Shown one piece after another: positions 1 to 8,746 of a stretch of 33,661 nucleotides of DNA. The position numbers and the translations under genes are program-made. The stretch lies in NCBI GenBank assembly GCA_031285775.1, contig JAITVN010000099.1, positions 1 through 33,661 on the forward strand. The letters run 5' to 3'. Position 1 is the stretch's first letter, and the number at the start of each line of letters is the position of its first letter. The notes beneath the pieces are model-generated. The model made no database searches. It worked only from the letters and a program-made list of their open reading frames with translations, and was not told where the DNA came from. Origin of the DNA: Streptococcaceae bacterium. Lineage in GTDB: Bacteria; Bacillota; Bacilli; Lactobacillales; Streptococcaceae.

Positions 1-314
1 AGTGCGACTTTCAACTCTATTCTGATTGATAATTTCTTCTTCGCGTTCAGTGCGCTTATTTTCCGCGTTGACTGCGCTTATTCTCCGCACTGGTGCGCTT
101 ATTTCATCGCAATATTCAACTGCTCTGATTTCCCGCGTTGATTACGCTTTTTCCATCGCAATATTTATTTCTAATTAATCAGATTATATCATTCTATTTT
201 TTCGAAATCAAGTGCTTATTCCCAAAAAATAGGAAAGTGCCTACCACTGAATCACTTACAACTGAATTACCAACAGAAAACTGTACAGAACTTATGAGTA
301 TTTTCGAGGTGCTC
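1..314. other. Intergenic end of the EPS locus, no gene seen
   Basis: No convincing gene is present on either strand. The open frame starting at 138 on the plus strand is low-complexity, has no ribosome binding site and runs into the antisense of the glycosyltransferase gene. The first half holds a degenerate tandem repeat, listed separately. The rest is AT-rich. No clear hairpin terminator for the EPS operon could be seen here. Confidence 0.5.
29..167. repeat. Degenerate 21-27 bp tandem repeat
   Basis: Units begin at 51, 73, 94, 121 and 143 with TGCGCTTATT or close variants (TGCTCTGATT, TACGCTTTTT). They continue with CCGCGTTGA, CCGCACTGG or ATCGCAATATT, and a partial unit precedes position 51. 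The spacing is 22, 21, 27 and 22 bases. The repeat lies just beyond the 3' end of the EPS operon. Its function is unknown; it could be the edge of a decayed mobile element or a minisatellite. Confidence 0.55.
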
Positions 315-1166
315 TTAACTTATTCTTTGATAAATTTCCTCAATAATTTTATCATCAACATTTTGGTCAAATTTTCTTGCAAATAGACATTCACAACCTG
401 TTATTTTACAGAAATCTTCCTCTCGCATTATTCGTGGCCTCTCTGGTCCATCAGACCAATTCACATACCTTAAGGAGTCATTTACAATTTGAACTCCCTT
501 GACCATTTTTATTGTTGTTTGAAAAAATAGTTCATCACTACATAATGTATATTTATATCTTTTAAAATATTTAGGGTTTTCTTCCATTAGTATAAAAATC
601 TTTCCTAAACAGTTGTGTGTCAAGTTTACCCACTCTGCCCCTTTATAGAAATCAAAGTCTAAATGACGTGGCCTAACTCTCGAAATTAAATCAAAAGCAA
701 TTTTTCTCAAATAAAATCCAGCTTTTATAAGTACATTTTTGTTTCCGAAGAAAGAGTAGTTTGGCCAATATTTAACTACTCTATCCAAATCAGCTTCTCC
801 TTCTTTATCTGCTCCTGACAACTTTTTATACTTGAAATATTCCTTTTTATTATCGTTGAAAAAACTTATTATTTCTTGATTTGTTTTTATGGGCAAATCT
901 TGTCCAGATATAAGAATGTACCTATCATAGCCCACCTGAAAAGCCTCTCTCATCAAAAAAACGGTTGCCAAAGTAATATTAAGTGAGCCCCAATAAGTTT
1001 TATACCTTTTATATACATGTACTCCTTTTCTATTATCTATTTCCATTGAACTTCTTCTATCAATATGAATATATATGTCAAAATCACATGATAGATGTTC
1101 AATTAAGCGTAAAACGCTTTTTTTATCTTTATGTACAAGCATCAATATTGCTATTTTCTTTTGCAT
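315..1166 (-). CDS. GT14 family glycosyltransferase (Core-2/I-branching type)
   Basis: The 283-residue protein resembles the beta-1,6-N-acetylglucosaminyltransferase-like (Core-2/I-branching, GT14) family found in some bacterial capsule loci. The N-terminus has the typical IAILMLVHKD strand followed by an IHIDRR segment. LISGQDLPIKT near residue 88 is the family signature, and the aromatic, charged C-terminal half containing SDELFFQT fits too. It probably adds a side-branch sugar to the repeat unit; the sugar cannot be read from sequence. The ATG is preceded by AAAGGAAG. It is the last gene of the operon and is separated from wzx by about 256 AT-rich bases, so it may be a later addition. Confidence 0.8.
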   Translation of the reverse strand: MQKKIAILMLVHKDKKSVLRLIEHLSCDFDIYIHIDRRSSMEIDNRKGVHVYKRYKTYWGSLNITLATVFLMREAFQVGYDRYILISGQDLPIKTNQEIISFFNDNKKEYFKYKKLSGADKEGEADLDRVVKYWPNYSFFGNKNVLIKAGFYLRKIAFDLISRVRPRHLDFDFYKGAEWVNLTHNCLGKIFILMEENPKYFKRYKYTLCSDELFFQTTIKMVKGVQIVNDSLRYVNWSDGPERPRIMREEDFCKITGCECLFARKFDQNVDDKIIEEIYQRIS

Positions 1167-1422
1167 CTTTCTTCCTTTGTTTTAATTAAAACTGGATTAT
1201 CAACAGATTCATCATGAAGAATTATCTCTGTGAAAACATTGAGTTAATACAAATCATCTAAAATACTTGAAGGTGATCAATCTAAATTTGCCTTTTCTTC
1301 AGGAAAAAAAGTTCAGAATGTACAATTATCGTATATTCAAATAATCATACGTTCCTTGAATACTTTACTATCTTTATGTATTTTGTACTGGGTATGCAAG
1401 AAAAAGGATCTAAATTACTGAA
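1167..1422. other. AT-rich spacer between GT14 gene and wzx
   Basis: This is the largest gap inside the distal EPS operon. I see no open frame resembling a known protein on either strand, no strong hairpin and no clear promoter. It could be the decayed remains of a lost gene. Confidence 0.4.
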
Positions 1423-2952
1423 TTAATCGTGGAACAATCGAAGTTTTTTCGTCAAGAACTGTCTCTCTTGCCTACTCAAAACAGTAAAAGCACTAACTAA
1501 TAAACTGATAATTCCAAAAATTGAGGCAGCAGCGAAAAGGGTCAGCCAACTATTAACAAGTATCATGGAACGAATCAAGAATCCAATTAATAAGTCAGCC
1601 ATAAAATTTAACATAGTATACTTTATCAATGGGTAAAAGGTTGTCCACTTGATTCCAAGATATTTTGCTGCAAAAGGGACGGTGAAAATCAGATTTCGAA
1701 AAACACTTACAATCGTACTAATTCCACAAATAGCAATTGCTCCCAATGAAGTATACTTTAGAGCAATAATAGTTAAAGAAATGCTTATCCCACCAGAAAG
1801 AACGACAGAAATAGCGTTTTGACGCGTTTTATTTACTGCCCCAAATACATTCCACAAAGGGACCATACCTACTAGAACCAAAAAACTCATTATATATAAT
1901 ACTGAATACAACTGTAATTCATCACTATTAGCACTTGGAATCCACAATCCAAAAAATTCTTTACCAAAAACAACAAGAATAGAAAAAGGAATACTTAATA
2001 AAACAATGTTAATCTTTCCAGCTCGAAATAAATTCGCAACAAGTTCCTTAGTTTTATTTTGTGCATATAAAATGGTAATCTCTGGATTAAAAACACTGGC
2101 TATTGTACCCTGCAAACTTCCTAAAACATTTGGTACAATCTGAGAAAGCGAAATAAGTCCCATTACTTCTGGTCCAATGAATAAATTAGCTAGTAAAAGA
2201 TCCAAACCACCAAATAAAATTGTACCCATTTGGTTAATAGAATTCCAGACTCCACTCGCTAGCAATTCTTTAATCCTTTTTTTTCTAATTTTTTTGTGAT
2301 TAATTCTCAATTCATTAAAATATTTTTTCTTGTAATAGAATTGCCAGACTTGTAAAATAGTGCTCGCCAATACTGCAGATAATCCGACATACCAAACCTT
2401 AGATGGAAACAATAAGAAAAGCAATAATATGGTAAGTGATTTAACAAGTGTGGAAATCATATTTCCTACAGATTGAAGATAAACACGATTTGTGACAAAA
2501 GAAGCAATATTCCACATTGGTGCACCAATAGAAATGAAATAACTTGCAAAAATGAGCGCAAACAGTATTTTAACATCACAAACTAAATCAGAGGAAATTT
2601 TGACAAAATGCTCAAGAAAGGAAATTCCTGCTGTAACGGGGATTAACAATAATAGAATTAGCAAGATGTTACCTGCAAAAGTTGACGAATAATACTCATT
2701 TGCTTTTCTGTCTTCACTATTAATCAAAGCAACAGTAATAAAGCGGGCAGCCATAGAATTAAGTGCTAATGCAATAATTCCAATGTAAGTAACGAATGTA
2801 CTGGCTAGCTGTATAAATCCATTAGCATCAACTCCTAAGTGTCTTACAATATACGGTGAAAGGAAAAAATTAACTAAAAGATTAATTACAAAAATCAAAA
2901 ATGCGGAACTTAGATTGATAAAAAGCATTTTAGTCTGAGATACATTTTCCAT
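1423..2952 (-). CDS. wzx: Wzx-type oligosaccharide flippase
   Basis: The 509-residue protein is strongly hydrophobic throughout, with about a dozen membrane segments, as expected for a PST/MOP superfamily flippase. It would move the undecaprenyl-diphosphate-linked repeat unit across the membrane before polymerisation. The N-terminal hydrophobic segment is followed by SPYIVRHLGVDANGFIQLA, typical of Wzx proteins, and a basic loop (KKKRIKELLAS) occurs mid-protein. The ATG is preceded by AAAGGAAAG. It lies about 46 bases downstream of the pyruvyl transferase gene and shares the low GC of the variable region. Wzx sequences vary greatly, so the call rests on topology, length and position. Confidence 0.9.
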   Translation of the reverse strand: MENVSQTKMLFINLSSAFLIFVINLLVNFFLSPYIVRHLGVDANGFIQLASTFVTYIGIIALALNSMAARFITVALINSEDRKANEYYSSTFAGNILLILLLLIPVTAGISFLEHFVKISSDLVCDVKILFALIFASYFISIGAPMWNIASFVTNRVYLQSVGNMISTLVKSLTILLLFLLFPSKVWYVGLSAVLASTILQVWQFYYKKKYFNELRINHKKIRKKRIKELLASGVWNSINQMGTILFGGLDLLLANLFIGPEVMGLISLSQIVPNVLGSLQGTIASVFNPEITILYAQNKTKELVANLFRAGKINIVLLSIPFSILVVFGKEFFGLWIPSANSDELQLYSVLYIMSFLVLVGMVPLWNVFGAVNKTRQNAISVVLSGGISISLTIIALKYTSLGAIAICGISTIVSVFRNLIFTVPFAAKYLGIKWTTFYPLIKYTMLNFMADLLIGFLIRSMILVNSWLTLFAAASIFGIISLLVSAFTVLSRQERQFLTKKLRLFHD

Positions 2953-2998
2953 CTTGTTCTTTCCTTTCAGAGTTAATAGCTATTTTATAGATACGGTA

Positions 2999-4051
2999 TT
3001 ATTTAAAGACACTAACCAAGGGAGTAAACTTGTCTCCTAGATTCCAAGAAAAGTCTGTGACATTGCTGAGCTCTTTTATTGCTTGTATAAGACTTTCTTC
3101 TGAAGAATCATCAATAAGCCTCATGTACTTGCAACCTTGTAAATAGGTTCTATAAGTTGAACTAACTTTATTATTATTATTATCAAAGATTATGGTTGGC
3201 GTTTTAGTTACATACCCAAAAATAACTCCATGTAAACGATCCGTAATCGCAAGTTTATGTTTAGATATTTCCAACCATTTCGACTCAATAGCAATATCAC
3301 TTAACTCTCTTGTCAAGAACGCCTGCTCTTTAAGGCATGTATCGCTGACATCAACTTTATCAAAGTACTGATTCAAAAAGCTCAATAATTTCGTCCTTTT
3401 TATCTCATCCAAGCTTGACTCTTTGTCTTCTCTGATTAGAGTTATGACACCTTCTCTGTCTCCAGCATAGTCTTCACTATTCATGGACAATACTATGTCT
3501 GGTGTCATAAAAACATGATTTTCAGGAAATAATTCATTCATCCTTTCAAGGCTCAAATCCTCCCTTGCAACCAAATGGAGATCTGGATGAGAGGAATAAA
3601 CTGCCCTAGAGATTTCTTCCTCTTTTTTTCCCTCACTATCTTTCGAGAAATGAACTGATTGAGGCATAGAAACTATTGTGTTTTCCTTAAAAGCTTTGAT
3701 AAGTTTTCTTCTGGCGTTTTCTGCGCGTCCATAAAGGTTCCCTAGGTTTCCCCCACCGTGTATTACCACAATATCCTCCTTCGTAATCATTCTTTTCACG
3801 ATTGGAATAGCATATATCCGTTCACTCGTATAGAACTCAACAACATCGTATTCCGGAACCTTATCTTCGAAAAAACTCCGGGAAGCAAACGCAATTGCCT
3901 GATCTCCTATATTTACATGAGGTGGCTTTTCAAAATAATATATTTTTTTTCTTTTTTTAGACTGGATATCCTTGATGATTCTTTTCTTTATATCTTTGTG
4001 CGATACAGCAACGTCGACAATTCTTTTTAACATTATACTAACACTATTCAA
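2999..4051 (-). CDS. Polysaccharide pyruvyl transferase family protein
   Basis: The 350-residue protein has the hallmarks of the PF04230 family (CsaB/EpsO-like), which transfers pyruvate from phosphoenolpyruvate to a sugar as a ketal and gives the polymer acidic groups. Visible signatures are HVNIGDQAIAFA near residue 45, VVIHGGGNLGNLYG near 95, and C-terminal AITDRLHGVIFGY with the conserved Arg-Leu-His-Gly. The longest frame opens with TTG at 4051, preceded by GGAAAAAG; an ATG six codons later (4033) has no clear ribosome binding site, so TTG is favoured. Acceptor sugar unknown. EpsI/EpsO-type proteins of biofilm operons are the nearest relatives by motif. Confidence 0.88.
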   Translation of the reverse strand: MNSVSIMLKRIVDVAVSHKDIKKRIIKDIQSKKRKKIYYFEKPPHVNIGDQAIAFASRSFFEDKVPEYDVVEFYTSERIYAIPIVKRMITKEDIVVIHGGGNLGNLYGRAENARRKLIKAFKENTIVSMPQSVHFSKDSEGKKEEEISRAVYSSHPDLHLVAREDLSLERMNELFPENHVFMTPDIVLSMNSEDYAGDREGVITLIREDKESSLDEIKRTKLLSFLNQYFDKVDVSDTCLKEQAFLTRELSDIAIESKWLEISKHKLAITDRLHGVIFGYVTKTPTIIFDNNNNKVSSTYRTYLQGCKYMRLIDDSSEESLIQAIKELSNVTDFSWNLGDKFTPLVSVFK

Positions 4052-4177
4052 CTTTTTCCAACTTTCTTAAGTAATTAACAACCAAAGACTTTAACTTTCA
4101 ATTTCACTTTTTTTCTTTACCAGAAAAAATCATTGAATTGCTAAAAAATTGCATTCTTCTCAATAGATCATTTTCCA
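4052..4177. other. Short AT-rich spacer
   Basis: About 125 bases between the GT2 and pyruvyl transferase genes. I see no gene and no clear terminator. The AT-richness matches the surrounding cassette. Confidence 0.4.
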
Positions 4178-5113
4178 TTAACTTTTCAATTCTTTTTTTC
4201 CTATGCTCCAAGCTCTTTTATTCAAATAAATATTTCTGATAAATTTTCTTCCACCATAAAAAAAAACTGATCTTAGAAGATATGCTATCTTCATTATTCT
4301 AGAGCCAATTTCGAATCTATCTTTAGCTATGTCATATTGAAGCCTCCCCAAGTCATAAGTTTTATAATAAAAATCCTCAGCCGGAATCAACTTCTGAGTA
4401 GATAATTGTTTTCTTATGAGCTCGGCATTTAAAAACTGGACATAAGCATACTTTCCACTTATAGCTTTACTTGAAATTCTCTTATACAACAAAGGTTTTT
4501 GTAAAACCCCTATACTAAATCCACTCAAAAGCGCTCTCACAATAAAATCATAATCCTCTGCCCCAAAAATATCTCTATAGCCATCGTTTTTCTCAAAAAC
4601 TTCACGTCTTATTAGCCAAGTTGGATGCCAAAGCATATTTTGATATTTTAAACTTTTAATCAAGTTATTATTTCCAACATAAGAAAAGTTAGAAGAAATT
4701 TGATTAATTGGCTCTCCATTTTTGTCAATCTCAATAATCCCTGTTGAAACAAAATCAAGGCTGTTTTTTTGAAGATAAGATAACGATTTCGAAAATCGTC
4801 CCTTAATTACCACATCATCAGCATCCATCCTAGCTATAAATAGACCTTTCGCCACTTGAAAAGCTCTGTTCAAACTCTTAGATAGACCAATATTCTTTTC
4901 ATTAATATATACAGAGAACCTCTCATCCTTCGAAACAATGTATTCCAATTGATTTATAAATGAATACATAGGGTTATCAACAATGACAATGACTTCATCA
5001 CCTAAATCCAGATCCTCGGCCAAAGATTCAATTGATAATTTTACCCATTCTATAGGTTCTTCAAAGATTGTCATTAGAACAGATATTTTAACACTTTCAT
5101 TAAGATTCATCAT
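4178..5113 (-). CDS. Family 2 glycosyltransferase
   Basis: The 311-residue protein begins with a GT-A fold typical of GT2: ISVLMTIFEEP, then VIVIVDNP, NEKNIGLSKSLNRAF, and the metal-binding ARMDADDV near residue 98. The sequence WHPTWLIRREVFEKNDGYRD and GAEDYDFIVRAL supply the usual acceptor-side ED motif. It should add one sugar to the growing lipid-linked repeat unit at the cytoplasmic face. Its start overlaps the stop of the upstream gene in an ATGA arrangement, with GAGG a few bases before, so translation is probably coupled. Two adjacent ATG codons are possible starts. Sugar specificity cannot be assigned. Confidence 0.9.
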   Translation of the reverse strand: MMNLNESVKISVLMTIFEEPIEWVKLSIESLAEDLDLGDEVIVIVDNPMYSFINQLEYIVSKDERFSVYINEKNIGLSKSLNRAFQVAKGLFIARMDADDVVIKGRFSKSLSYLQKNSLDFVSTGIIEIDKNGEPINQISSNFSYVGNNNLIKSLKYQNMLWHPTWLIRREVFEKNDGYRDIFGAEDYDFIVRALLSGFSIGVLQKPLLYKRISSKAISGKYAYVQFLNAELIRKQLSTQKLIPAEDFYYKTYDLGRLQYDIAKDRFEIGSRIMKIAYLLRSVFFYGGRKFIRNIYLNKRAWSIGKKELKS

Positions 5114-6048
5114 AGTTCCTCAAGATACCCCCAAAAAGTCAGTTTTCCATTTACATCTTTGCTGAAATGTTTCTCCTTCCAACTAGTTTTGAAAAAAGAT
5201 GTGTTTTTTGTAAATTTAGCCAGATAGCTTTGGGAAAAAGGCAAATTCATTACTTTTTGAAAATCATTAACTTCAATGTTGTTGCTTCCCAAAGATTCAA
5301 GATCATCCTTTAGACCACCAATATTAAAGTCATAGGCTATGCTAAAAAGATAATCAACCAAAAAATAATCAGGAATTTTATTGCTGTTTAGATTGAAAAA
5401 TAATAATGCTTCATATAAAAATTCAAAATACTTTCGATGAGGCTTACCACCCAATAAATAAATATTCCATCTTCCACTTGGAACAAATTTGTAATTTCCT
5501 TTATCATCTACAGGCGTAAAAATATTATTTGAAAAAATATCATCGGAAACAGTGTTTAATGTTACAACAGTTGAATCAATCCAAATTCCACCATACTTAG
5601 AGAGAATCGCCATTCTTACAATATCAGAAAGTTGTGCCAGAGTTATACTCTTTTCATCAATTTTTTTCCATAGTTCTGCTGGTAGATGAGGTAAAAAATT
5701 CACCAGATTATTCTTGGAAAGTAAAATGACTTGAGCATTTGTTTGTTTTTTTAGAAATCTAATGTTACGATACACGAAACTTGGGGTTTGTTCAGACTGC
5801 CACCACATCATGTAGAAAGCCTCATTACTAATTTTGTCAATCGTATCACTTTGGAAATGACTCTCAGAGTACTTCATAATAAGTGAACCTATTTCTCTCT
5901 CTATATATTTTTGAATCAATTGATGCTTTTTATTGTACAAACTACTTTCCTTTCTTTTAAGTATCTTGAAAGAAATCAATGAAGAAATCAACTTTTTTTT
6001 AACACGAAATACTACATAAGACATTTTCATTTTCATTTTCATTTTCAT
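5110..6048 (-). CDS. Capsular polysaccharide synthesis glycosyltransferase (GT32-like)
   Basis: The 312-residue protein resembles the capsular polysaccharide synthesis/DXD-sugar family. MMWWQSEQTPSFVYRNI is the entry motif; LSDIVRMAILSKYGGIWIDSTVVTL near residue 150 carries the YGGIWxD metal-binding signature. It likely transfers a sugar onto the repeat unit. The N-terminus is odd: five in-frame ATG codons alternate with AAA through a six-base repeat, giving MKMKMKMKM before the conserved part. The best Shine-Dalgarno match, CGGAA, favours the first or second ATG. The gene starts 13 bases after the upstream stop and ends in a four-base overlap with the GT2 gene. Confidence 0.85.
   Translation of the reverse strand: MKMKMKMKMSYVVFRVKKKLISSLISFKILKRKESSLYNKKHQLIQKYIEREIGSLIMKYSESHFQSDTIDKISNEAFYMMWWQSEQTPSFVYRNIRFLKKQTNAQVILLSKNNLVNFLPHLPAELWKKIDEKSITLAQLSDIVRMAILSKYGGIWIDSTVVTLNTVSDDIFSNNIFTPVDDKGNYKFVPSGRWNIYLLGGKPHRKYFEFLYEALLFFNLNSNKIPDYFLVDYLFSIAYDFNIGGLKDDLESLGSNNIEVNDFQKVMNLPFSQSYLAKFTKNTSFFKTSWKEKHFSKDVNGKLTFWGYLEEL
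6022..6048 (-). repeat. Six-base repeat over the start codon of the GT32-like gene
   Basis: Read on the minus strand, ATGAAA is repeated four times and followed by ATG, giving five candidate start codons in the same frame. Gain or loss of a unit would not shift the frame but would change the distance from the ribosome binding site to the conserved coding part and the length of the Met-Lys tail. Confidence 0.85.
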
Positions 6049-6061
6049 TTTGTTCCGTTTA

Positions 6062-7213
6062 TTACTTCTTTTCCGTATTTAGTTGGTATAATTCAATCAA
6101 TGATGCTTTAAAATTCTCAATAGAAAACTTTGAATTATGAACAACCTTTGAATAATTAATTCTTTCGTATCTATTTGATTCTATTTCAAAGACTTTACTT
6201 ATCGTGCTTACCCATTCAGCATTACCTTTCTCTAAACTATAGTAAGTAAGTAAATCCGTACACTTTACTTGTTTAGTAACGCTGTCAGACAATATTGTCG
6301 GTAATCCGCTTGCCTGTGCTTCAACAACAGTGAAAGGAAATCCTTCATAAAAGGAAGTCATCAGAAATAGATCGGCAAATGAATACCAACGACCTATATT
6401 ATCCTTTTTTCCAAGGTATAATATCTTTGTGCTTATTTTTTCGCTCAATTTTGACAATTCTCCATTAAAATCTTTCGATAAAACTCCATCACCAATGAAA
6501 ACAAAAAAATCTAAAACTCCTCTAGATATAGACTCTTCAGCAATGTGAAGTGCTCTAAAAATATTTTTTTGTGATACAAACCGTGCAGCAAACATACCAA
6601 CTTTACTATCCAATGAAATGTTCATTTGATTTCTTAATGTTTCTCGGTCGATTTCTGAAAACTCAAATTTGTCTGTGTCAATGCTGTTCCAAATAAAAAC
6701 TACTTCCTTATTTTTATAGAACATGGATTTAGCGGCCAAATCACTCACTGCTACAGGCACAATATTTAATCTATTCAACTTTCTTTTCTGGTTGAACCTT
6801 ATCCATTTTAATAGAAATCGTGGTGTATAATTAAATTTTATCGGTGTAGCAAAGGAATTATGAGCTTCATAAATCACTTTAATCTTATTATGCAGAGCAA
6901 TTTTTGCAAGCCAAAAACTAGCTGGCGAGTTTTCGTTGATATGTAAAACATCAAAATGATTTTTGCTTAAGAAGTTTTTCATTAATTTCTTGTTAAAAAA
7001 AGATAATTTACCTTTAATTCCTGTTTTAAATTCTAGTTTCACAATATTGGCTAATTTTGACTTTCGGATATAATCAGAATGAACAATCTCATTCTCAGTA
7101 AACTGAATTATCGTGAACTCTGCTTTTCCTTTCAACTGACTAATTACTAGTTCAATAAAACTTTCAATTCCTCCCTGATGCTCAGTTGGTCCAAAAATAA
7201 GAATCTTTTTCAA
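6062..7213 (-). CDS. Family 4 glycosyltransferase (GT-B fold)
   Basis: The 383-residue protein has the GT4 pattern: an N-terminal FGPTEHQGGIESFI glycine loop, VLHINENSP in the acceptor domain, and a C-terminal domain with ARFVSQKNIFRALHIAEES, FIGDG and MTSFYEGFPFTVVEAQASGLPTI. The E(x7)E signature is present in SFYEGFPFTVVEA. It should transfer one sugar to the repeat unit. The start is TTG at 7213, preceded by AAGGAG at a good distance; no better ATG lies nearby. It begins 10 bases after the wzy stop, so the two are co-transcribed. Donor sugar unknown. Confidence 0.92.
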   Translation of the reverse strand: MKKILIFGPTEHQGGIESFIELVISQLKGKAEFTIIQFTENEIVHSDYIRKSKLANIVKLEFKTGIKGKLSFFNKKLMKNFLSKNHFDVLHINENSPASFWLAKIALHNKIKVIYEAHNSFATPIKFNYTPRFLLKWIRFNQKRKLNRLNIVPVAVSDLAAKSMFYKNKEVVFIWNSIDTDKFEFSEIDRETLRNQMNISLDSKVGMFAARFVSQKNIFRALHIAEESISRGVLDFFVFIGDGVLSKDFNGELSKLSEKISTKILYLGKKDNIGRWYSFADLFLMTSFYEGFPFTVVEAQASGLPTILSDSVTKQVKCTDLLTYYSLEKGNAEWVSTISKVFEIESNRYERINYSKVVHNSKFSIENFKASLIELYQLNTEKK

Positions 7214-7223
7214 ACTCTGCTCC

Positions 7224-8429
7224 TTACTGTAATAATTCTTTTAAAATGTTTGAAGAATAAGGGAATAGCTCGCCATTTCCTGAATATAGAATATAACCAA
7301 AAATCCCGAATCCCAAGAAAGTAGTTATTACAAGCATAACAAACCTATAATTAGACTTAAATCTATCAATAATCAAGATAAATCCAATTATTCTGAAAAC
7401 ATCAAAATATACTGCAAACCGTGGAATTACATTCTGAAACAAATAAAGTGTATTCAAAGTAATTCCAACAAGTGTCAAGGAAACTATAAATTTAACCAGC
7501 CTTTCTTGAATTACATCTAAATTATTGCTTTTTGCTCCTCTCAACTCTGATAAAGAGATTAAGAAAATTATTGTAATACCTGGGAGAATATAGACTAACA
7601 TTCTTCGAAAAACGTATCCCCCTGTTACATCTAGTGAAGACAGGTGGTATCTTAAATAGGGTATTAAGGAAGCAATATTCTCGATTAGCAGCAGAATTCT
7701 TCCACCAAATACAGCAATTATTGCGACAAAAATGACGGTTTTAAAGAATGCTGATTTGTAATTTGTAAGTTTTGATCGTTCAAGTGAACACCACCAAAGT
7801 ATAACGATGATTATTCCTATTAATGACGTAATATGAAAACTTATAGCAATTATTTGGAAAACAAGATAAGCCCAATACTTTCTTTCAACAAATAATAAAA
7901 TGGCCCACAACATTATGGCTGCAGCCATATACTGTCTCATTATGTTCAGTCCAAAAAGATAGAACGTGAAATAATAGATAAACATTTGCCAAAGCATCGA
8001 AACGCCAAACGTTTTTGATATTTTCACAACTGAAAGTAAGACAAAGAGTGAAATAATGAATTGAATTGAAAATAATAACCAATGTGGATCTGTCGTAAAG
8101 CGTGAAATAAAATATACTAGTACATTATAACCAAATTCTGTTTGATGCACAGGACCAAATTGGGTCCAGCCATAATTTCCATTTAAACTATAAATATAGT
8201 TATTATAGTCGAAGAAATTATTATAAACACCTGCCCATCCAAAATTTGTTGTCACGTACGATTCCACGTCTGTCCCAATGGAAAAATCTCTCACTCCAGC
8301 TACAATAACTGGAGGTAATATAGACAAAATGGCAAAAAGCCAAAAAATGAGTCCTTTTTGGCTACTTAATCTTCGGACTAAACCAATAATAAATAACGAG
8401 ACGGATATTGATATTATGTATTCTATCAC
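7224..8429 (-). CDS. wzy: EpsG-family repeat-unit polymerase (Wzy)
   Basis: The 401-residue protein is an integral membrane protein with about ten hydrophobic segments and matches the EpsG family. Near the N-terminus a GVRDFSIGTDVESYV segment carries the conserved Gly-x-Arg and Gly-Thr-Asp motifs. It is followed by a long extracellular stretch and LNIMRQYMAAAIMLWAI, where Arg-Gln precedes the membrane helix as in this family. It would polymerise the flipped repeat units on the outer face. The start appears to be GTG at 8429 with a weak ribosome binding site. It is the only polymerase candidate in the cluster. Confidence 0.88.
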   Translation of the reverse strand: MIEYIISISVSLFIIGLVRRLSSQKGLIFWLFAILSILPPVIVAGVRDFSIGTDVESYVTTNFGWAGVYNNFFDYNNYIYSLNGNYGWTQFGPVHQTEFGYNVLVYFISRFTTDPHWLLFSIQFIISLFVLLSVVKISKTFGVSMLWQMFIYYFTFYLFGLNIMRQYMAAAIMLWAILLFVERKYWAYLVFQIIAISFHITSLIGIIIVILWWCSLERSKLTNYKSAFFKTVIFVAIIAVFGGRILLLIENIASLIPYLRYHLSSLDVTGGYVFRRMLVYILPGITIIFLISLSELRGAKSNNLDVIQERLVKFIVSLTLVGITLNTLYLFQNVIPRFAVYFDVFRIIGFILIIDRFKSNYRFVMLVITTFLGFGIFGYILYSGNGELFPYSSNILKELLQ

Positions 8430-8575
8430 TTAATAATCTTTTACTTTCTGCAATTTCAAAGGAATTCCTATAAATGGAGTCACCCATAATACAAAATATG
8501 AGTTAATTTAAAAAATAATTATCTATCAGATAAAAACTTCCTTGAACGTGAGGGGAGAGGGATGATATTTTGCAA
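8430..8575. other. Non-coding remnant upstream of wzy
   Basis: This stretch follows the broken GT2 reading frame and precedes wzy on the minus strand. It contains no open frame of recognisable sequence. It probably represents decayed DNA from the lost remainder of the GT2 gene or from cassette exchange. Confidence 0.4.
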
Positions 8576-8746
8576 TCACCTTCCACTTTCACAAGACAAT
8601 AAAAGCTCATTTATCTTTTTATTGGGGGAACAATCATCAATCAAAAAGATTCTATGTTCCAAAGGATTTTGAAATGCTATTACAGATTCGATACATTCTT
8701 TGGTTTCTTCATAGCCGTCATACACAGGAATAATAATATCAATCAT
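8576..8746 (-). pseudogene. N-terminal remnant of a GT2 glycosyltransferase
   Basis: A 56-codon frame on the minus strand starts with ATG at 8746 and ends at TGA 8576-8578. It reads MIDIIIPVYDGYEETKECIE, continues into HRIFLIDDCSPN, and ends SCESGR. These are the first two strands of a GT2 fold, including the first nucleotide-binding aspartate region (LIDDCSPN), but the DXD region, the second aspartate and the acceptor half are missing. It keeps a four-base ATGA overlap with the acetyltransferase stop, so it was once a coupled operon member. Downstream frames do not continue the fold. It is most likely a gene inactivated by deletion. Confidence 0.8.

Noticed and set aside
138-386. 82-codon plus-strand frame at the left edge
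   Set aside because: It has low-complexity hydrophobic sequence, no ribosome binding site, and overlaps the 3' end of the GT14 gene in antisense.
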